A stretch of DNA of 40,925 nucleotides, taken from assembly GCA_023150455.1 (NCBI GenBank), contig JAKLKW010000030.1, positions 1-40,925 of the forward strand, given 5' to 3'. Numbering within the stretch: position 1 is the first letter of the stretch; the number at the start of each line of letters is the position of its first letter. The translations under genes were made by a program, and so were the position numbers. Of the stretch, positions 16,857 to 24,848 are shown piece by piece. Origin of the DNA: Alphaproteobacteria bacterium. GTDB taxonomy: Bacteria; Pseudomonadota; Alphaproteobacteria; JAEULC01. Below the pieces are notes generated by a model that was not told the origin of the DNA, searched no databases, and worked only from the letters and a program-made list of their open reading frames with translations.

Positions 16857-18629
16857 TCAGGCGCCCCGATCGGCCAGGACCGCTGGGGGCAGGGCGCGCC
16901 TCTGCAAGGACCGCAGCAACGCGTAGGCGCCGATGCCGAGCGAGGCGGCCATGAAGCCCGCGATCATGAGGATGCTATCCGCCATCGCATACGCCGCAAC
17001 ATAGGCAAGCATGTTGGGCGAGGTGGCGGTGAAGATCGCCGCCGCACCGACGGCAAGAACCTTGGGTGCATCGCCAAGCTCCTCGGTACGTGCCAAACCG
17101 ATCAACATGATGAACGCGCCGACTCCGCCTGCGGCCACAAGCCATAGCCACGTCAGCGTGCGCGCCTGCGTAAAGGGCGTCGCCAGAACTTGGAGGCACA
17201 GCATCGGCCTGCTTGCGTAAAGCTGAAAGAAGCGGAGCGGCTGCGATTTCAATCTCTCGAAGTACACGTTGCGAAGAACGCGTTCATGCAGCGCGATCTT
17301 CGGGCCGAGGCCGGGCCAGGGCGACACATAGCCCGCGGGGGATGGTGACCAGCTGGGCCGGCCGTCCCATGGAATGAGGTGGATGCTGTCAAGATAGTCG
17401 CGCGCGATCCATGCGGTCGATCCGTCGCTCAGGCCCTCCGTCTTGATCGCATGGGAAGCCCTCGGGGTGATGGCATCCGGAGCGTTGAGGATCAGCCCAA
17501 GATGCACCGAGTGCCAGATGCCGTGATAGGGCATCACGTCGTCGGTCTTGTAGATCGGATGCAGCATCGCGCGGTTGTAGGCGGCGTTGGCGACCAACCC
17601 GAGCAGCAGGAATACGACCGGCCAACGCAATGTCCCGCGTAGCAGCGACCGCCATGACCGGGCGAGGGTCGCGACCGAGCGGGCCAGTTCCACGACGCCG
17701 CGCCCGGCGGCAACCCATGATCGCGGCCGAGACACGACGGAATGTGGCCACAGCTCGAGCACCGCAAGGGCGGCGGCGAGTACGGTAACAAATATGAACA
17801 CCCAGGCGACGGAGCCGCGGACGCGCCAAGCCAGGATCAGGATCGCGAGTTGCAGCGCGGTCCCGGCGGCGACCGCCCAGGAGAGCTTTTTCCTCCACAG
17901 CAGCAGAAACGCAAAGTGCATCGCCGGTATGAGGCAGAGCGTCGAACTATGACGCATGCCCCAATAGGTCGGTATGGCGACCAGATCGAAGAAGTCCAGA
18001 AACTGTTCGACATAGTAGGCAAACAGCGTCGTGAGCACGACGGCCAGGGCAAAGGCCCGATCCTGAAAGGTCAGAATGAAAACCAGCGCGGCCAGGCTCA
18101 CCAGCGTGAAATAGAAGTAGAACAGCGCCTCGATCTTCAGCCCGAAGAGGCCGAACGCGAGCGTTACGTAGTCGACCTCGCCCATATCATCGTAGAACGT
18201 CGTGATCAGAGAGCCATCGGCGAAGTACCCTGGGGTTTGCGGCCCAAGCGATGCCGCGGCGCGAATGCCGGCGTTCAGCAGCTCGCGGTCGTGAAAATTC
18301 ACCTTTAGCTGCTCGAGGTTCGACCAACCAGAGGCATCGCGATTCCAATAGCTCTGGATCGTGTCGAAGACCTTCTTCAGCCCGACATAGCCAAGTCCGA
18401 CCTTGTAGATGGAGTCCGAGAGCGAGATGGCGATCGCGGCCTGATCGCCCGGCCCGATCATGACCGCATGATCCATTCCGCGACGGACGGCCGAATGCAT
18501 GGTCAGGCCGATGATGAGGCCTGCCAGCAGGAGCGCGACCAGGAGCCTGGAGCTGGCGAACCGCGTCAGATCGACCGACTTCGCTTGCGATTGATCGGGG
18601 GGCAAATTCCGCAGCTCCGTTGGGCGCAA
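16857..18629 (-). CDS. Polytopic membrane protein of unknown family (paralogue A)
   Basis: I do not recognise this 590-residue protein. It has an N-terminal helix (LLVALLLAGLIIGLTMHSAV), then a roughly 130-residue extracytoplasmic-looking segment with MDHAVMIGPGDQAAIAISLS, YWNRDASGW and AAASLGPQTPGYFADGSL. About five helices follow (from VTLAFGLFGLKIEALFYFYF), then a linker, a helix near 325-345 and a second soluble loop (TDDVMPYHGIWHSVHLGL, ARDYLDSIHLIPWDG). Two or three C-terminal helices end the protein. It is clearly paralogous to the divergent protein at 19009-20733. The start is uncertain: the TTG at 18629 has no ribosome-binding site, while a TTG at 18605 has GGAG nine bases upstream. 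The layout resembles multi-spanning GT-C-type enzymes in general, but no catalytic motif is evident. Confidence 0.75.
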   Translation of the reverse strand: MRPTELRNLPPDQSQAKSVDLTRFASSRLLVALLLAGLIIGLTMHSAVRRGMDHAVMIGPGDQAAIAISLSDSIYKVGLGYVGLKKVFDTIQSYWNRDASGWSNLEQLKVNFHDRELLNAGIRAAASLGPQTPGYFADGSLITTFYDDMGEVDYVTLAFGLFGLKIEALFYFYFTLVSLAALVFILTFQDRAFALAVVLTTLFAYYVEQFLDFFDLVAIPTYWGMRHSSTLCLIPAMHFAFLLLWRKKLSWAVAAGTALQLAILILAWRVRGSVAWVFIFVTVLAAALAVLELWPHSVVSRPRSWVAAGRGVVELARSVATLARSWRSLLRGTLRWPVVFLLLGLVANAAYNRAMLHPIYKTDDVMPYHGIWHSVHLGLILNAPDAITPRASHAIKTEGLSDGSTAWIARDYLDSIHLIPWDGRPSWSPSPAGYVSPWPGLGPKIALHERVLRNVYFERLKSQPLRFFQLYASRPMLCLQVLATPFTQARTLTWLWLVAAGGVGAFIMLIGLARTEELGDAPKVLAVGAAAIFTATSPNMLAYVAAYAMADSILMIAGFMAASLGIGAYALLRSLQRRALPPAVLADRGA

Positions 18630-18963
18630 AGAATGGACCGGGTTCCCGTCACTGCGTCGGCACCATATTGGTGGCGGACCGCAGCGTCAACGGTCGCACG
18701 GTGTCGCTATGACGCGCGCGACGCAGGCCGACGCGCGCCCGACTGCGCGCCTGCCGTCTGTCACGGCGTTCTTGACATCCGCGGCCTCTTCTCCCAAAAG
18801 AGGCCGCAAATGCATATTTCATCAATGCCGCTCCCGGCTTTGCGCGCAAAGCAGGCGGCGCCCATGCATTCACCGGTGCGGTCGACCGTTTGCGGGTTGC
18901 CGCTGGACCGTTGCTCGGTGGCCCCGCACCGAATTGCCGGCTGCCTGACCTGATGCGGGTTCG
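18630..18963. other. 334-bp spacer between the divergent membrane-protein genes
   Basis: I see no gene here. The region must contain the promoters of both divergent paralogues. A TTGACA sequence occurs at 18772-18777, three bases before a perfect hairpin (18781-18807), but no matching -10 element lies at the usual distance. Confidence 0.5.
18781..18807. repeat. Perfect 10-bp stem hairpin between the divergent paralogues
   Basis: GCGGCCTCTT at 18781-18790 is exactly complementary to 18798-18807, leaving a seven-base loop CTCCCAA. There is no T-run on either strand, and the position between two divergent genes makes a terminator role unlikely. It could be an operator or a 5'-leader structure. 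Confidence 0.7.
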
Positions 18964-19008
18964 GTGGAACGGACGGAAGCCCGGCATCCGCCCACACTCC
19001 GGCACCTC

Positions 19009-20733
19009 ATGTATTTCGCGGCAGTGACAGGTCGCCCCACGGGGGGATTCGCGCCTGCGCTGACGAGGACCGTGGCGGCGCTGCTGCTGGCTGCAGCGAT
19101 TATCGGCCTGACGATGTCGTCCGCGATCCGACGCGGCATGGATCACGCTGTCGCCATTTCTCCAGACGAACAGGCGGCCATCGCGATTTCGCTCTCCCGG
19201 TCGCTCACGACGTTGAAGCTTGGCTATTTGGGGCTGAAACAGGTCTCCGACAAGCTGGGCGAGTATTGGAATCGAGACGCGCAAGGCTGGGATGACATCG
19301 AGAAGCTGAAATCGAACTACAGGGACGCCGCACTGATCAACGCCGGCCTCGAGGCGGCAGCCTCCCTCGGCATCCAGTCGCCGGGATATGTCAGCGACGG
19401 AACGCTGTTCGCCATGAACAGCAACGATATCGGGCAGGTCGACTACGTCACCTTGGCGTTTGCGCTGTTCGGTACCGGCATCGAGTCGCTCTTCTATCTG
19501 TATTTTTTTTTGGTGGGATTGAGCGCCTTCGTCTTCATCCTGACGTTTCGCGACAACATCTGCGCCCTCGTTATTCTGCTCGGCACGCTGTCCGCCTACT
19601 GCATCGAGCTTCAGCTCGGCGTGTTCGACCCCGTTGCGATGCCAAGCTATTTCGGCGTGAAGCACGGATCGACGATGTGCCTGGTCGCCTTCTGGCATTT
19701 CGTTTTCCTGCTGCTTACGAAACGCGAGCCGTCGCCGGCCGTGATCGTTGGTTCTGTCGTGCAACTTGGCATCCTGGTTCTGGCCTGGCGCATGCGCAGT
19801 GCGGTGACATGGGCTTTCCTGTTTCTGTTCGTGCAAGCCCTTGCGACCGCGCGACCGCGCGTGCGTCTGGCGCAATTCCGACATGTCCGCCTTTGGCCGC
19901 CGCGCATCGTCGGAATCGCGAAGAGTTTACGGCGATCGATTTGGATTGGCGCGAAGTCGTTCGTTCCGTTTGCCAATGCCACATTGCGCTGGCCTGTGGT
20001 GGTCCTGCTGGCTGGTTTGCTGGGCAGCGTTCTCTACGATCGGGCATCGTTGCACTTCGCCTACTCCACGGACGATATCATGCCGGGCCGCGGCGTCTGG
20101 ACCGATGCGTATCTTGGGCTTGCCGCCTACGATTCCCGCGTTCTCAGCCCGCGGGTCGCTGCGGCCGTGAGAGCCCGCGGCCTCAGCGAGAATGTCCGAT
20201 GGTGGGTCGCGCGCGACTACATGGATCGGACTCGCTTCGTTGCCTGGGACGGCAACCCGCATGGCTCGCAGGCGGCGCCGGGGATCGTGTCGGAATTTGC
20301 GGGAGTCGGCATCAAGGCGCCGCTGCAAGAACAGTACGCGCGCAGCGCGTTCATGGAAGCCGTCAAGCGCAGCCCGGTGCGCGTCCTGATCGTCTATCTG
20401 CTCAGGAAGCCCCTGCACGTGCTGATGTCGATGAAGGCGGCGATCGCCACGGCGGAGTCCAAGTTATGGCTCTTCCTGTCGCTTCTGGTCGCGTCGTGCG
20501 CGGTCGCGCTGGTGTCATTCCTTGGCCTGCGCGACCACCCTAGCGCGCGACGCGACGCGGTCTGGTTGAGCGGCGTGTCGGTCCTGGCCGCGGCCGCGCC
20601 CAGCCTCTGGTCCTATGCCAACCAGTCGACCATGGCCGACAGCATCCTGCTGCTGGCCGGTTTTCTGCCCATCGCGATCGGGATGGCGGCCGCGAAACAC
20701 TTGCTACGCCGGATTGATGGGCCATGTCGCTAG
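19009..20733 (+). CDS. Polytopic membrane protein of unknown family (paralogue B)
   Basis: This 574-residue protein is more than half identical by eye to paralogue A over the first 230 residues. Shared blocks are IIGLTM.SA.RRGMDHAV, QAAIAISLS, YWNRDA.GW, AAASLG.Q.PGY, VDYVTLAF and VFILTF. In the second half the pair share TDD.MP...W, ARDY.D.......WDG and MADSIL...GF. Helix order is the same: one N-terminal helix, a soluble loop, about five helices, a second loop, then C-terminal helices. An in-frame GTG at 18964 is an alternative start giving 589 residues; neither start has a clear ribosome-binding site. A run of nine T residues (19503-19511) lies inside the coding sequence. Function is unknown; its position at the edge of a glycan locus is the only hint. 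Confidence 0.75.
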   Translation: MYFAAVTGRPTGGFAPALTRTVAALLLAAAIIGLTMSSAIRRGMDHAVAISPDEQAAIAISLSRSLTTLKLGYLGLKQVSDKLGEYWNRDAQGWDDIEKLKSNYRDAALINAGLEAAASLGIQSPGYVSDGTLFAMNSNDIGQVDYVTLAFALFGTGIESLFYLYFFLVGLSAFVFILTFRDNICALVILLGTLSAYCIELQLGVFDPVAMPSYFGVKHGSTMCLVAFWHFVFLLLTKREPSPAVIVGSVVQLGILVLAWRMRSAVTWAFLFLFVQALATARPRVRLAQFRHVRLWPPRIVGIAKSLRRSIWIGAKSFVPFANATLRWPVVVLLAGLLGSVLYDRASLHFAYSTDDIMPGRGVWTDAYLGLAAYDSRVLSPRVAAAVRARGLSENVRWWVARDYMDRTRFVAWDGNPHGSQAAPGIVSEFAGVGIKAPLQEQYARSAFMEAVKRSPVRVLIVYLLRKPLHVLMSMKAAIATAESKLWLFLSLLVASCAVALVSFLGLRDHPSARRDAVWLSGVSVLAAAAPSLWSYANQSTMADSILLLAGFLPIAIGMAAAKHLLRRIDGPCR

Positions 20734-20798
20734 ACCTGCGTCAATGGTGTAAGAACCTCGTCGCCGGGCTCAAGATTCGGCGGCAGGGGAGGAAATGA

Positions 20799-21407
20799 AT
20801 GCGCGCACTCTTGGCGCCGGTCTATCGCTTCCTCGAGCATGCCAACGGCTATGCGGTTGCACAGGTCCTGGCGAGGCCGACGACCGACAGGTTTCGCGAG
20901 TTGATCCGCCGGTGGGTGATGCTCGGGCGCAACGATAGGCTGCTCGATGTCGGGTGCGGCACGGGGAACTACCGCAGCAGCTTCCAGTGCGAATACTTCG
21001 GTGTCGATATCAATCCGGACTATATCAAGAAGGCGAGTTCGCATCTTGAAGGCCGGTTCATGACCATGGACTGCACGCGGCTCGCGTTCGAGGACGCCAC
21101 ATTCGATCATGTGGTCAGCCTGGCCACCCTGCATCACCTCGACGACAGCCAGGTCGCCGAAATGGCGCGCGAGGCGCTGCGCGTGTGCAAGCCCTCGGGT
21201 CGCGTTCATCTCATCGACGCCGTCCTGCCTCTGAGTCCGAATTTCGCATTAAAGACGATAGTTTTCAGGCTCGACCGCGGCAGTCATCCAAGGAAGCTCG
21301 AGCACTTGTGCGAGCTCGTTTCCAAGGTCGCACCGATCGCCGACCGCGACGTGATCAGCGGCCCGATGCATGACGTGACTTATATCGGCTTGGCAGGCCG
21401 GTATTAA
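20799..21407 (+). CDS. Class I SAM-dependent methyltransferase (Methyltransf_11 type)
   Basis: The 202-residue product contains motif I LLDVGCGTGNY (about 48-58), followed by the acidic end of strand two in YFGVDINPDYIKKAS. Motif III-like FDHVVSLATLHHLDD and motif IV-like ALRVCKPSGRVHLID then follow, the layout of small-molecule methyltransferases that use S-adenosylmethionine. The start is well supported by GGGGAGGAA seven bases before the ATG. A short basic/hydrophobic helix ALLAPVYRFLEHANGYAVAQVL precedes the catalytic fold and might act in membrane association. It follows paralogue B by 65 bp on the same strand and is convergent with the next methyltransferase. The acceptor is unknown. 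Confidence 0.86.
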   Translation: MRALLAPVYRFLEHANGYAVAQVLARPTTDRFRELIRRWVMLGRNDRLLDVGCGTGNYRSSFQCEYFGVDINPDYIKKASSHLEGRFMTMDCTRLAFEDATFDHVVSLATLHHLDDSQVAEMAREALRVCKPSGRVHLIDAVLPLSPNFALKTIVFRLDRGSHPRKLEHLCELVSKVAPIADRDVISGPMHDVTYIGLAGRY

Positions 21408-21446
21408 AGCCGATCCGTCCCGTTGCGTCGCGGCAGCGGCCGACCG

Positions 21447-22193
21447 TCAGCTTCGCGTTCTCAAGCCGTAGCTGGCGCGATATTTCGCCCGCGCGATCAA
21501 ATCGATCATGGCTGGCGGCAGGCACCGCGTCACCGCATAGCGAAACTTGAGCAGCGCCGGCATGTCGTCGCCCAGCGGACGTTCAGCCGGGACATGGGTG
21601 GATCGCAGCGCTTCCGACAGCGTTTCGATGCGGTCGCGGTGCACATAGATGAAGCAGTTGTACCGGTAGCAGGGGTGAATGCGTCGGTCGTGATGCACAA
21701 GCGGGCGGAGGTAGTCGAACACTTCGAATCCGCGCGCGGCGAACTTCCGGCGCCAGTATTCCCACGGCTGCTCGTTGATGTGGTGCTCGCCGCCCTGTCC
21801 CGGCACAGCGGCGGAAAAGAGGATGAGCGAGCCGTGCCGCACGAGATTGTCGACGAATGTTTCGGCGTGGTCCGCGGCGATATGTTCGGCCACTTCGAGG
21901 CTTTGCACCAGGTCGAAGGTCCGATCCATCGAGAACGCCTGCGACAAATCCTGGGCGCGGAACGCGGCAGACGGGATGACGAGGCGGGCCGGGTCGACGT
22001 AGGGGCCGTCGACGCCGAACACCTCGCCGGCTCCATGGTGCCGCCATCGCGCCAGCCATACGCCGCGACCGCAACCGACGTCCAGCACGCTTCGCGGCAG
22101 GTATTCGCGGGTCAGATGCGGAATCAGCACATCGGCCGATGCCGCGGCGGTGCGGTCGGCTGTCTCGAAGAACTGGTGGTCGTATACGTGCAT
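21447..22193 (-). CDS. Class I SAM-dependent methyltransferase
   Basis: This 248-residue protein has motif I SVLDVGCGRGVWLARW (about 35-50), motif II region EVFGVDGPYVDPARL and then FDLVQSLEVAEHIAADHAETFVDNLVRHGSLILFSAAVPGQGG, where EVAEHI is typical of this group. The C-terminal part (EHHINEQPWEYWRRKFAARGFEVFDYLRP) matches methyltransferases often found in polysaccharide clusters, where they methylate sugars. A basic C-terminal tail follows. It is the last gene of a minus-strand series that runs from 27655. The gap to the gene before it is 37 bp. The substrate cannot be inferred beyond the glycan context. Confidence 0.86.
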   Translation of the reverse strand: MHVYDHQFFETADRTAAASADVLIPHLTREYLPRSVLDVGCGRGVWLARWRHHGAGEVFGVDGPYVDPARLVIPSAAFRAQDLSQAFSMDRTFDLVQSLEVAEHIAADHAETFVDNLVRHGSLILFSAAVPGQGGEHHINEQPWEYWRRKFAARGFEVFDYLRPLVHHDRRIHPCYRYNCFIYVHRDRIETLSEALRSTHVPAERPLGDDMPALLKFRYAVTRCLPPAMIDLIARAKYRASYGLRTRS

Positions 22194-22230
22194 ATGGACC
22201 CGCGACCATCCGACCCCGGGGCGATCGGGG

Positions 22231-22785
22231 CTAGCCGTCCTTCCCGTTCGCCAGACCCTTCGTGGCCTTGCAGTAGATATGGGCGTCCTGCGGCCGCTTC
22301 ATCCGGTTGCGCTCGATGCCCCTCTCCAGGAACAGCTCGACCCCGAACTTCAACTGATGGAAACCGGACTGGCGCAGCTCCTCCTCCAGCCTTGCCTGCC
22401 ACCAGCCGGACTTGTGCTCATCGCCCGGCCAGCGCTGCCAACCGTAGAGGGTCGAAAACACGTGATCGATGGTGAAAGGGATGCTGCGCCCGGCGAAGTA
22501 GTCGACGACGTACCGGCACCAGACCGGAATGTCGGGAACGTCGAAATAGAAGGCGCCGCCCGGCGCCAGCATGCGATGCACGTTCTTGAACGTGTCGCGG
22601 ACCTGCGCGTAAGTCATATGCTCGATCGAGCCGAGCGCCAGCGCCTCTTCCAGCGAGTTGTCCGGGAAGTCGATCTCCCAGGGCACACCGACGATGTCGA
22701 CGCCCGGAAACGCATTCACGTCATTGTGGATGTAGCCCGGCGTGGGCGACTGCCCGCAACCGATCTCGAGCTTGCGAGAAATCAA
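22231..22785 (-). CDS. SAM-dependent methyltransferase, small predicted glycan-cluster type
   Basis: The protein has motif I in RKLEIGCGQSPTPGYIHNDVN and then VDIVGVPWEIDFPDNSLEEALALGSIEHMTYAQVRDTFKNVHRMLAPGGAFYFDVPD, the usual order for methyltransferases that begin directly with the SAM-binding strand. I chose a TTG start at 22785, giving MISRKLEIGCG and 184 residues, because GGGGAG lies six bases upstream. A GTG at 22842 would add 19 residues of unconserved-looking sequence without a ribosome-binding site. The C-terminal third (GWWQARLEEELRQSGFHQLKFG) is usual for the group. It lies between two other methyltransferase genes on the same strand. Acceptor unknown. Confidence 0.82.
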   Translation of the reverse strand: MISRKLEIGCGQSPTPGYIHNDVNAFPGVDIVGVPWEIDFPDNSLEEALALGSIEHMTYAQVRDTFKNVHRMLAPGGAFYFDVPDIPVWCRYVVDYFAGRSIPFTIDHVFSTLYGWQRWPGDEHKSGWWQARLEEELRQSGFHQLKFGVELFLERGIERNRMKRPQDAHIYCKATKGLANGKDG

Positions 22786-22848
22786 ATACAGCTCCCCTTT
22801 TCCAGAGCTTTGATGGCCAAGCAATGCCGCGATGTCAAGCACGCCGGG

Positions 22849-23667
22849 TCATGCCGGCGCGGGCGGGCGCTTGATGACCAGGGCGTGCCCGTTCACGTTG
22901 TAGACCACCAGCCGGTCGGGCTCGCCCCGCATCCGGTCGACCAGGCGCGTCACGCCGCTGCAGGAATAGAAGCCGTAGTCGTCGAACACGACGATGCCGC
23001 CCGGCACCAGCCGCGGCCAGATCCAGTCGAAGGTCTGGGCCGCCGACTCGTACACGTCGACATCGATGTGGCACAGGCGGAAGCGACGATCGGCGATGGC
23101 GGCGCCGGTATCGTCGGGAAACATGCCGGGGCGGATGTCGACGTTGTCCAGCGACAGGTTCTGCGCCAAGTCGCGCACCACAGCCGTGCTGGTGTCGGCG
23201 TGCTCGCCGCCGACATAGGCCGAGTCCTGGCCGCCGGCCTTCACGACGCCGGCGAAGGTATCGCACAGATGCACCCGTCCGCCGGCGCCGAGGTCGCGGC
23301 AGCGTCGGGCCATCAGGCAGCCCGTGCCGCCACGCCATACGCCGACCTCAAGGATGTCGCCGGGCTCGAGCGCGCCAAGCTGGCCGCAGAGCTGCCACAG
23401 CTCGTGGCAGCGATACTCGTCGACCAGCGTGTTGGCGCGGACGACGGCGAAAACCCGGCGGAAATCGGCATCCCCTTTCCAGGGCGTGTAGGATGACCGC
23501 GTGAAGATGCCGCCGTATTTCAGGTCGGCCAGGCCCGCCGTCGCGACGAGCCGGCGCAGCCGTGCGGCCGGCAGCAGCAAAGCGAGCGCCGGGACCCTGG
23601 CGACTGCCGCAAACAGCGTGATCGCGAGCGACCGCGCCAGCAACTGGCCGAGATTGGACGCGCTCAT
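22849..23667 (-). CDS. TylF/MycF-type macrocin/sugar O-methyltransferase
   Basis: The 272-residue protein fits the TylF family, Mg-dependent enzymes that O-methylate hydroxyls of deoxysugars. Diagnostic segments are LADLKYGGIFTRSSYTPWKGDADF, NTLVDEYRCHELWQLCGQL, GDILEVGVWRGGTGCLMARRC (motif I) and VHLCDTFAGVVKAG. FRLCHIDVDVYESAAQTFDWIWPRLVPGGIVVFDDYGF follows, where the D-x-D and DDYG acids bind metal and substrate. The N-terminal 45 residues are hydrophobic and might anchor it to the membrane. No strong ribosome-binding site precedes the ATG at 23667. The neighbouring methyltransferases suggest several separate methyl marks on the glycan. Confidence 0.88.
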   Translation of the reverse strand: MSASNLGQLLARSLAITLFAAVARVPALALLLPAARLRRLVATAGLADLKYGGIFTRSSYTPWKGDADFRRVFAVVRANTLVDEYRCHELWQLCGQLGALEPGDILEVGVWRGGTGCLMARRCRDLGAGGRVHLCDTFAGVVKAGGQDSAYVGGEHADTSTAVVRDLAQNLSLDNVDIRPGMFPDDTGAAIADRRFRLCHIDVDVYESAAQTFDWIWPRLVPGGIVVFDDYGFYSCSGVTRLVDRMRGEPDRLVVYNVNGHALVIKRPPAPA

Positions 23668-23697
23668 CTACGCACTTCGGGTCCCCGATTTTTGCCC

Positions 23698-24498
23698 TCA
23701 GCCGAAGCGCGGCCGGCCGTCGGGCCGCGCCGGTCCCGGCATTCGGCCGGGAAACTCGGCTATGGCGTAGATCGAGGTTCCATAGACCCGCTGCGGCATG
23801 ATCCAGGTCTCCCGCCGGATCAGCCCGCCGAGCACCCGGTGCAGCATCGGCATGCTCGGCGCCTTGTTGCTCAGCGGGCGCGGTTTGCCGATGCGCAGAA
23901 GCGCATAGATGAGCGGGTACAGTAGCGCAAACCGATAGCGCCACCGGAGCAGCGTCGCGCCCGCATCGGCCAGCTCCTGCGCGAGCATCTCCTCATCGTA
24001 GCGCCGGAAATGGCCGAACTCCTCGTCGAAGTTCGACCACAGCTCGGCACGCGCCGGCACCGACACGATAAGCCAGCGACATGCCGGGAAAGCGTCGCGG
24101 ATGTCGATGAGGAACCTCCGCGCATCCTCGATGTGCTCGATCACCTCCAACAAGAGGACGGCCTCGACGCCAGCGCGGAAGCTCGCCGGCAGGTTCCGGC
24201 AATCCGTCCCGGACCAGACGTATGTGCGCCGGTCCTCCGGGACGCCGACGGGCGACAACTCGACGCCGTAGCAGTCGCGTCCTTCCAAGCGGAGATGCTC
24301 GACCACCATGCCGCGTCCGCAACCGATCTCGAGCAGGCGCCCGATGCGCCCGCCTGCCCGGCGCTCGATCCACCGGATCATGTCGGACAAAATGCCATTG
24401 CGCGCGATGCACCAGAAGTGACGCTCGATGCCCTTCGGGTAGACCAGGTCGTATTGATCGCCCGTAAACGCCGTCGTGGTTTTCAGCGCGTTCGCCAT
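23698..24498 (-). CDS. Class I SAM-dependent methyltransferase (Methyltransf_23-like)
   Basis: The start at 24498 gives a 266-residue protein, MANALKTTTAFTGDQYDLVYPKGIERHFWCIARN, the usual opening of this group. Motif I is RLLEIGCGRGMVVEHL (about 54-69), followed by CYGVELSPVGVPE and VEAVLLLEVIEHIEDARRFLIDI, then WLIVSVPARAELWSNFDEEFGHFRRYDEEML, typical of ubiquinone/sugar methyltransferase-like proteins. A hydrophobic segment near 205-220 (FALLYPLIYALLRIG) may be a membrane-associated helix. The frame is open to 24978 but that part shadows the next gene. It is 8 bp from the small SMR-like gene and belongs to the same operon. The acceptor is unknown. Confidence 0.86.
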   Translation of the reverse strand: MANALKTTTAFTGDQYDLVYPKGIERHFWCIARNGILSDMIRWIERRAGGRIGRLLEIGCGRGMVVEHLRLEGRDCYGVELSPVGVPEDRRTYVWSGTDCRNLPASFRAGVEAVLLLEVIEHIEDARRFLIDIRDAFPACRWLIVSVPARAELWSNFDEEFGHFRRYDEEMLAQELADAGATLLRWRYRFALLYPLIYALLRIGKPRPLSNKAPSMPMLHRVLGGLIRRETWIMPQRVYGTSIYAIAEFPGRMPGPARPDGRPRFG

Positions 24499-24506
24499 CG
24501 CCTCGG

Positions 24507-24848
24507 CTACCCGCCCGACTTTACGACAAGAAAGAGGCCGAGCAGCGCCAGGGCGCAGCCGGCAAGCGAGCCGGCGGACAAGGTCTCGCCGAGGAAGACC
24601 GCCGAATAGAAGCTGATCAGCACGGCCTGCAATACCGTGAACGGGAAGACGCTGACGGCGCTGACCCGCGACAGAGAATAGAGCCCGGTCACCGCCGCGA
24701 CCACGTAGCAGACGAAACCGAGGATGATCCAGACGTTGAGGAACTCGATGACCTGCGTATTGCCGCGGCCGCCGTAGCGGAACAGCACGAGACCCGCCGA
24801 CGACGCGAGCGTCGAGACGATCAGCGACAGGATGACGATGGCGCTCAC
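24507..24848 (-). CDS. Small EamA/SMR-like four-helix membrane protein (possible lipid-sugar flippase subunit)
   Basis: The 113-residue protein consists of four hydrophobic helices (IVILSLIVSTLASSAGLVLF; VWIILGFVCYVVAAVTGLYSL; VFPFTVLQAVLISFYSAVFL; GSLAGCALALLGLFLVV), the layout of SMR/EmrE and ArnE-like proteins. ArnE and ArnF flip an undecaprenyl-phosphate sugar across the inner membrane. Next to a polyprenyl-phosphate GT2 in the same operon, a similar role is a fair inference; a drug-efflux role is the alternative. Its GTG start overlaps the stop of the nucleotidyltransferase gene (GTGA), so translation is coupled. Charge pattern and size are normal. Confidence 0.75.
   Translation of the reverse strand: MSAIVILSLIVSTLASSAGLVLFRYGGRGNTQVIEFLNVWIILGFVCYVVAAVTGLYSLSRVSAVSVFPFTVLQAVLISFYSAVFLGETLSAGSLAGCALALLGLFLVVKSGG

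Noticed and set aside
18649..19884. Open frame of 411 codons on the minus strand opposite paralogue B
   Set aside because: It covers part of a paralogue whose similarity to the divergent gene shows the plus strand is coding.
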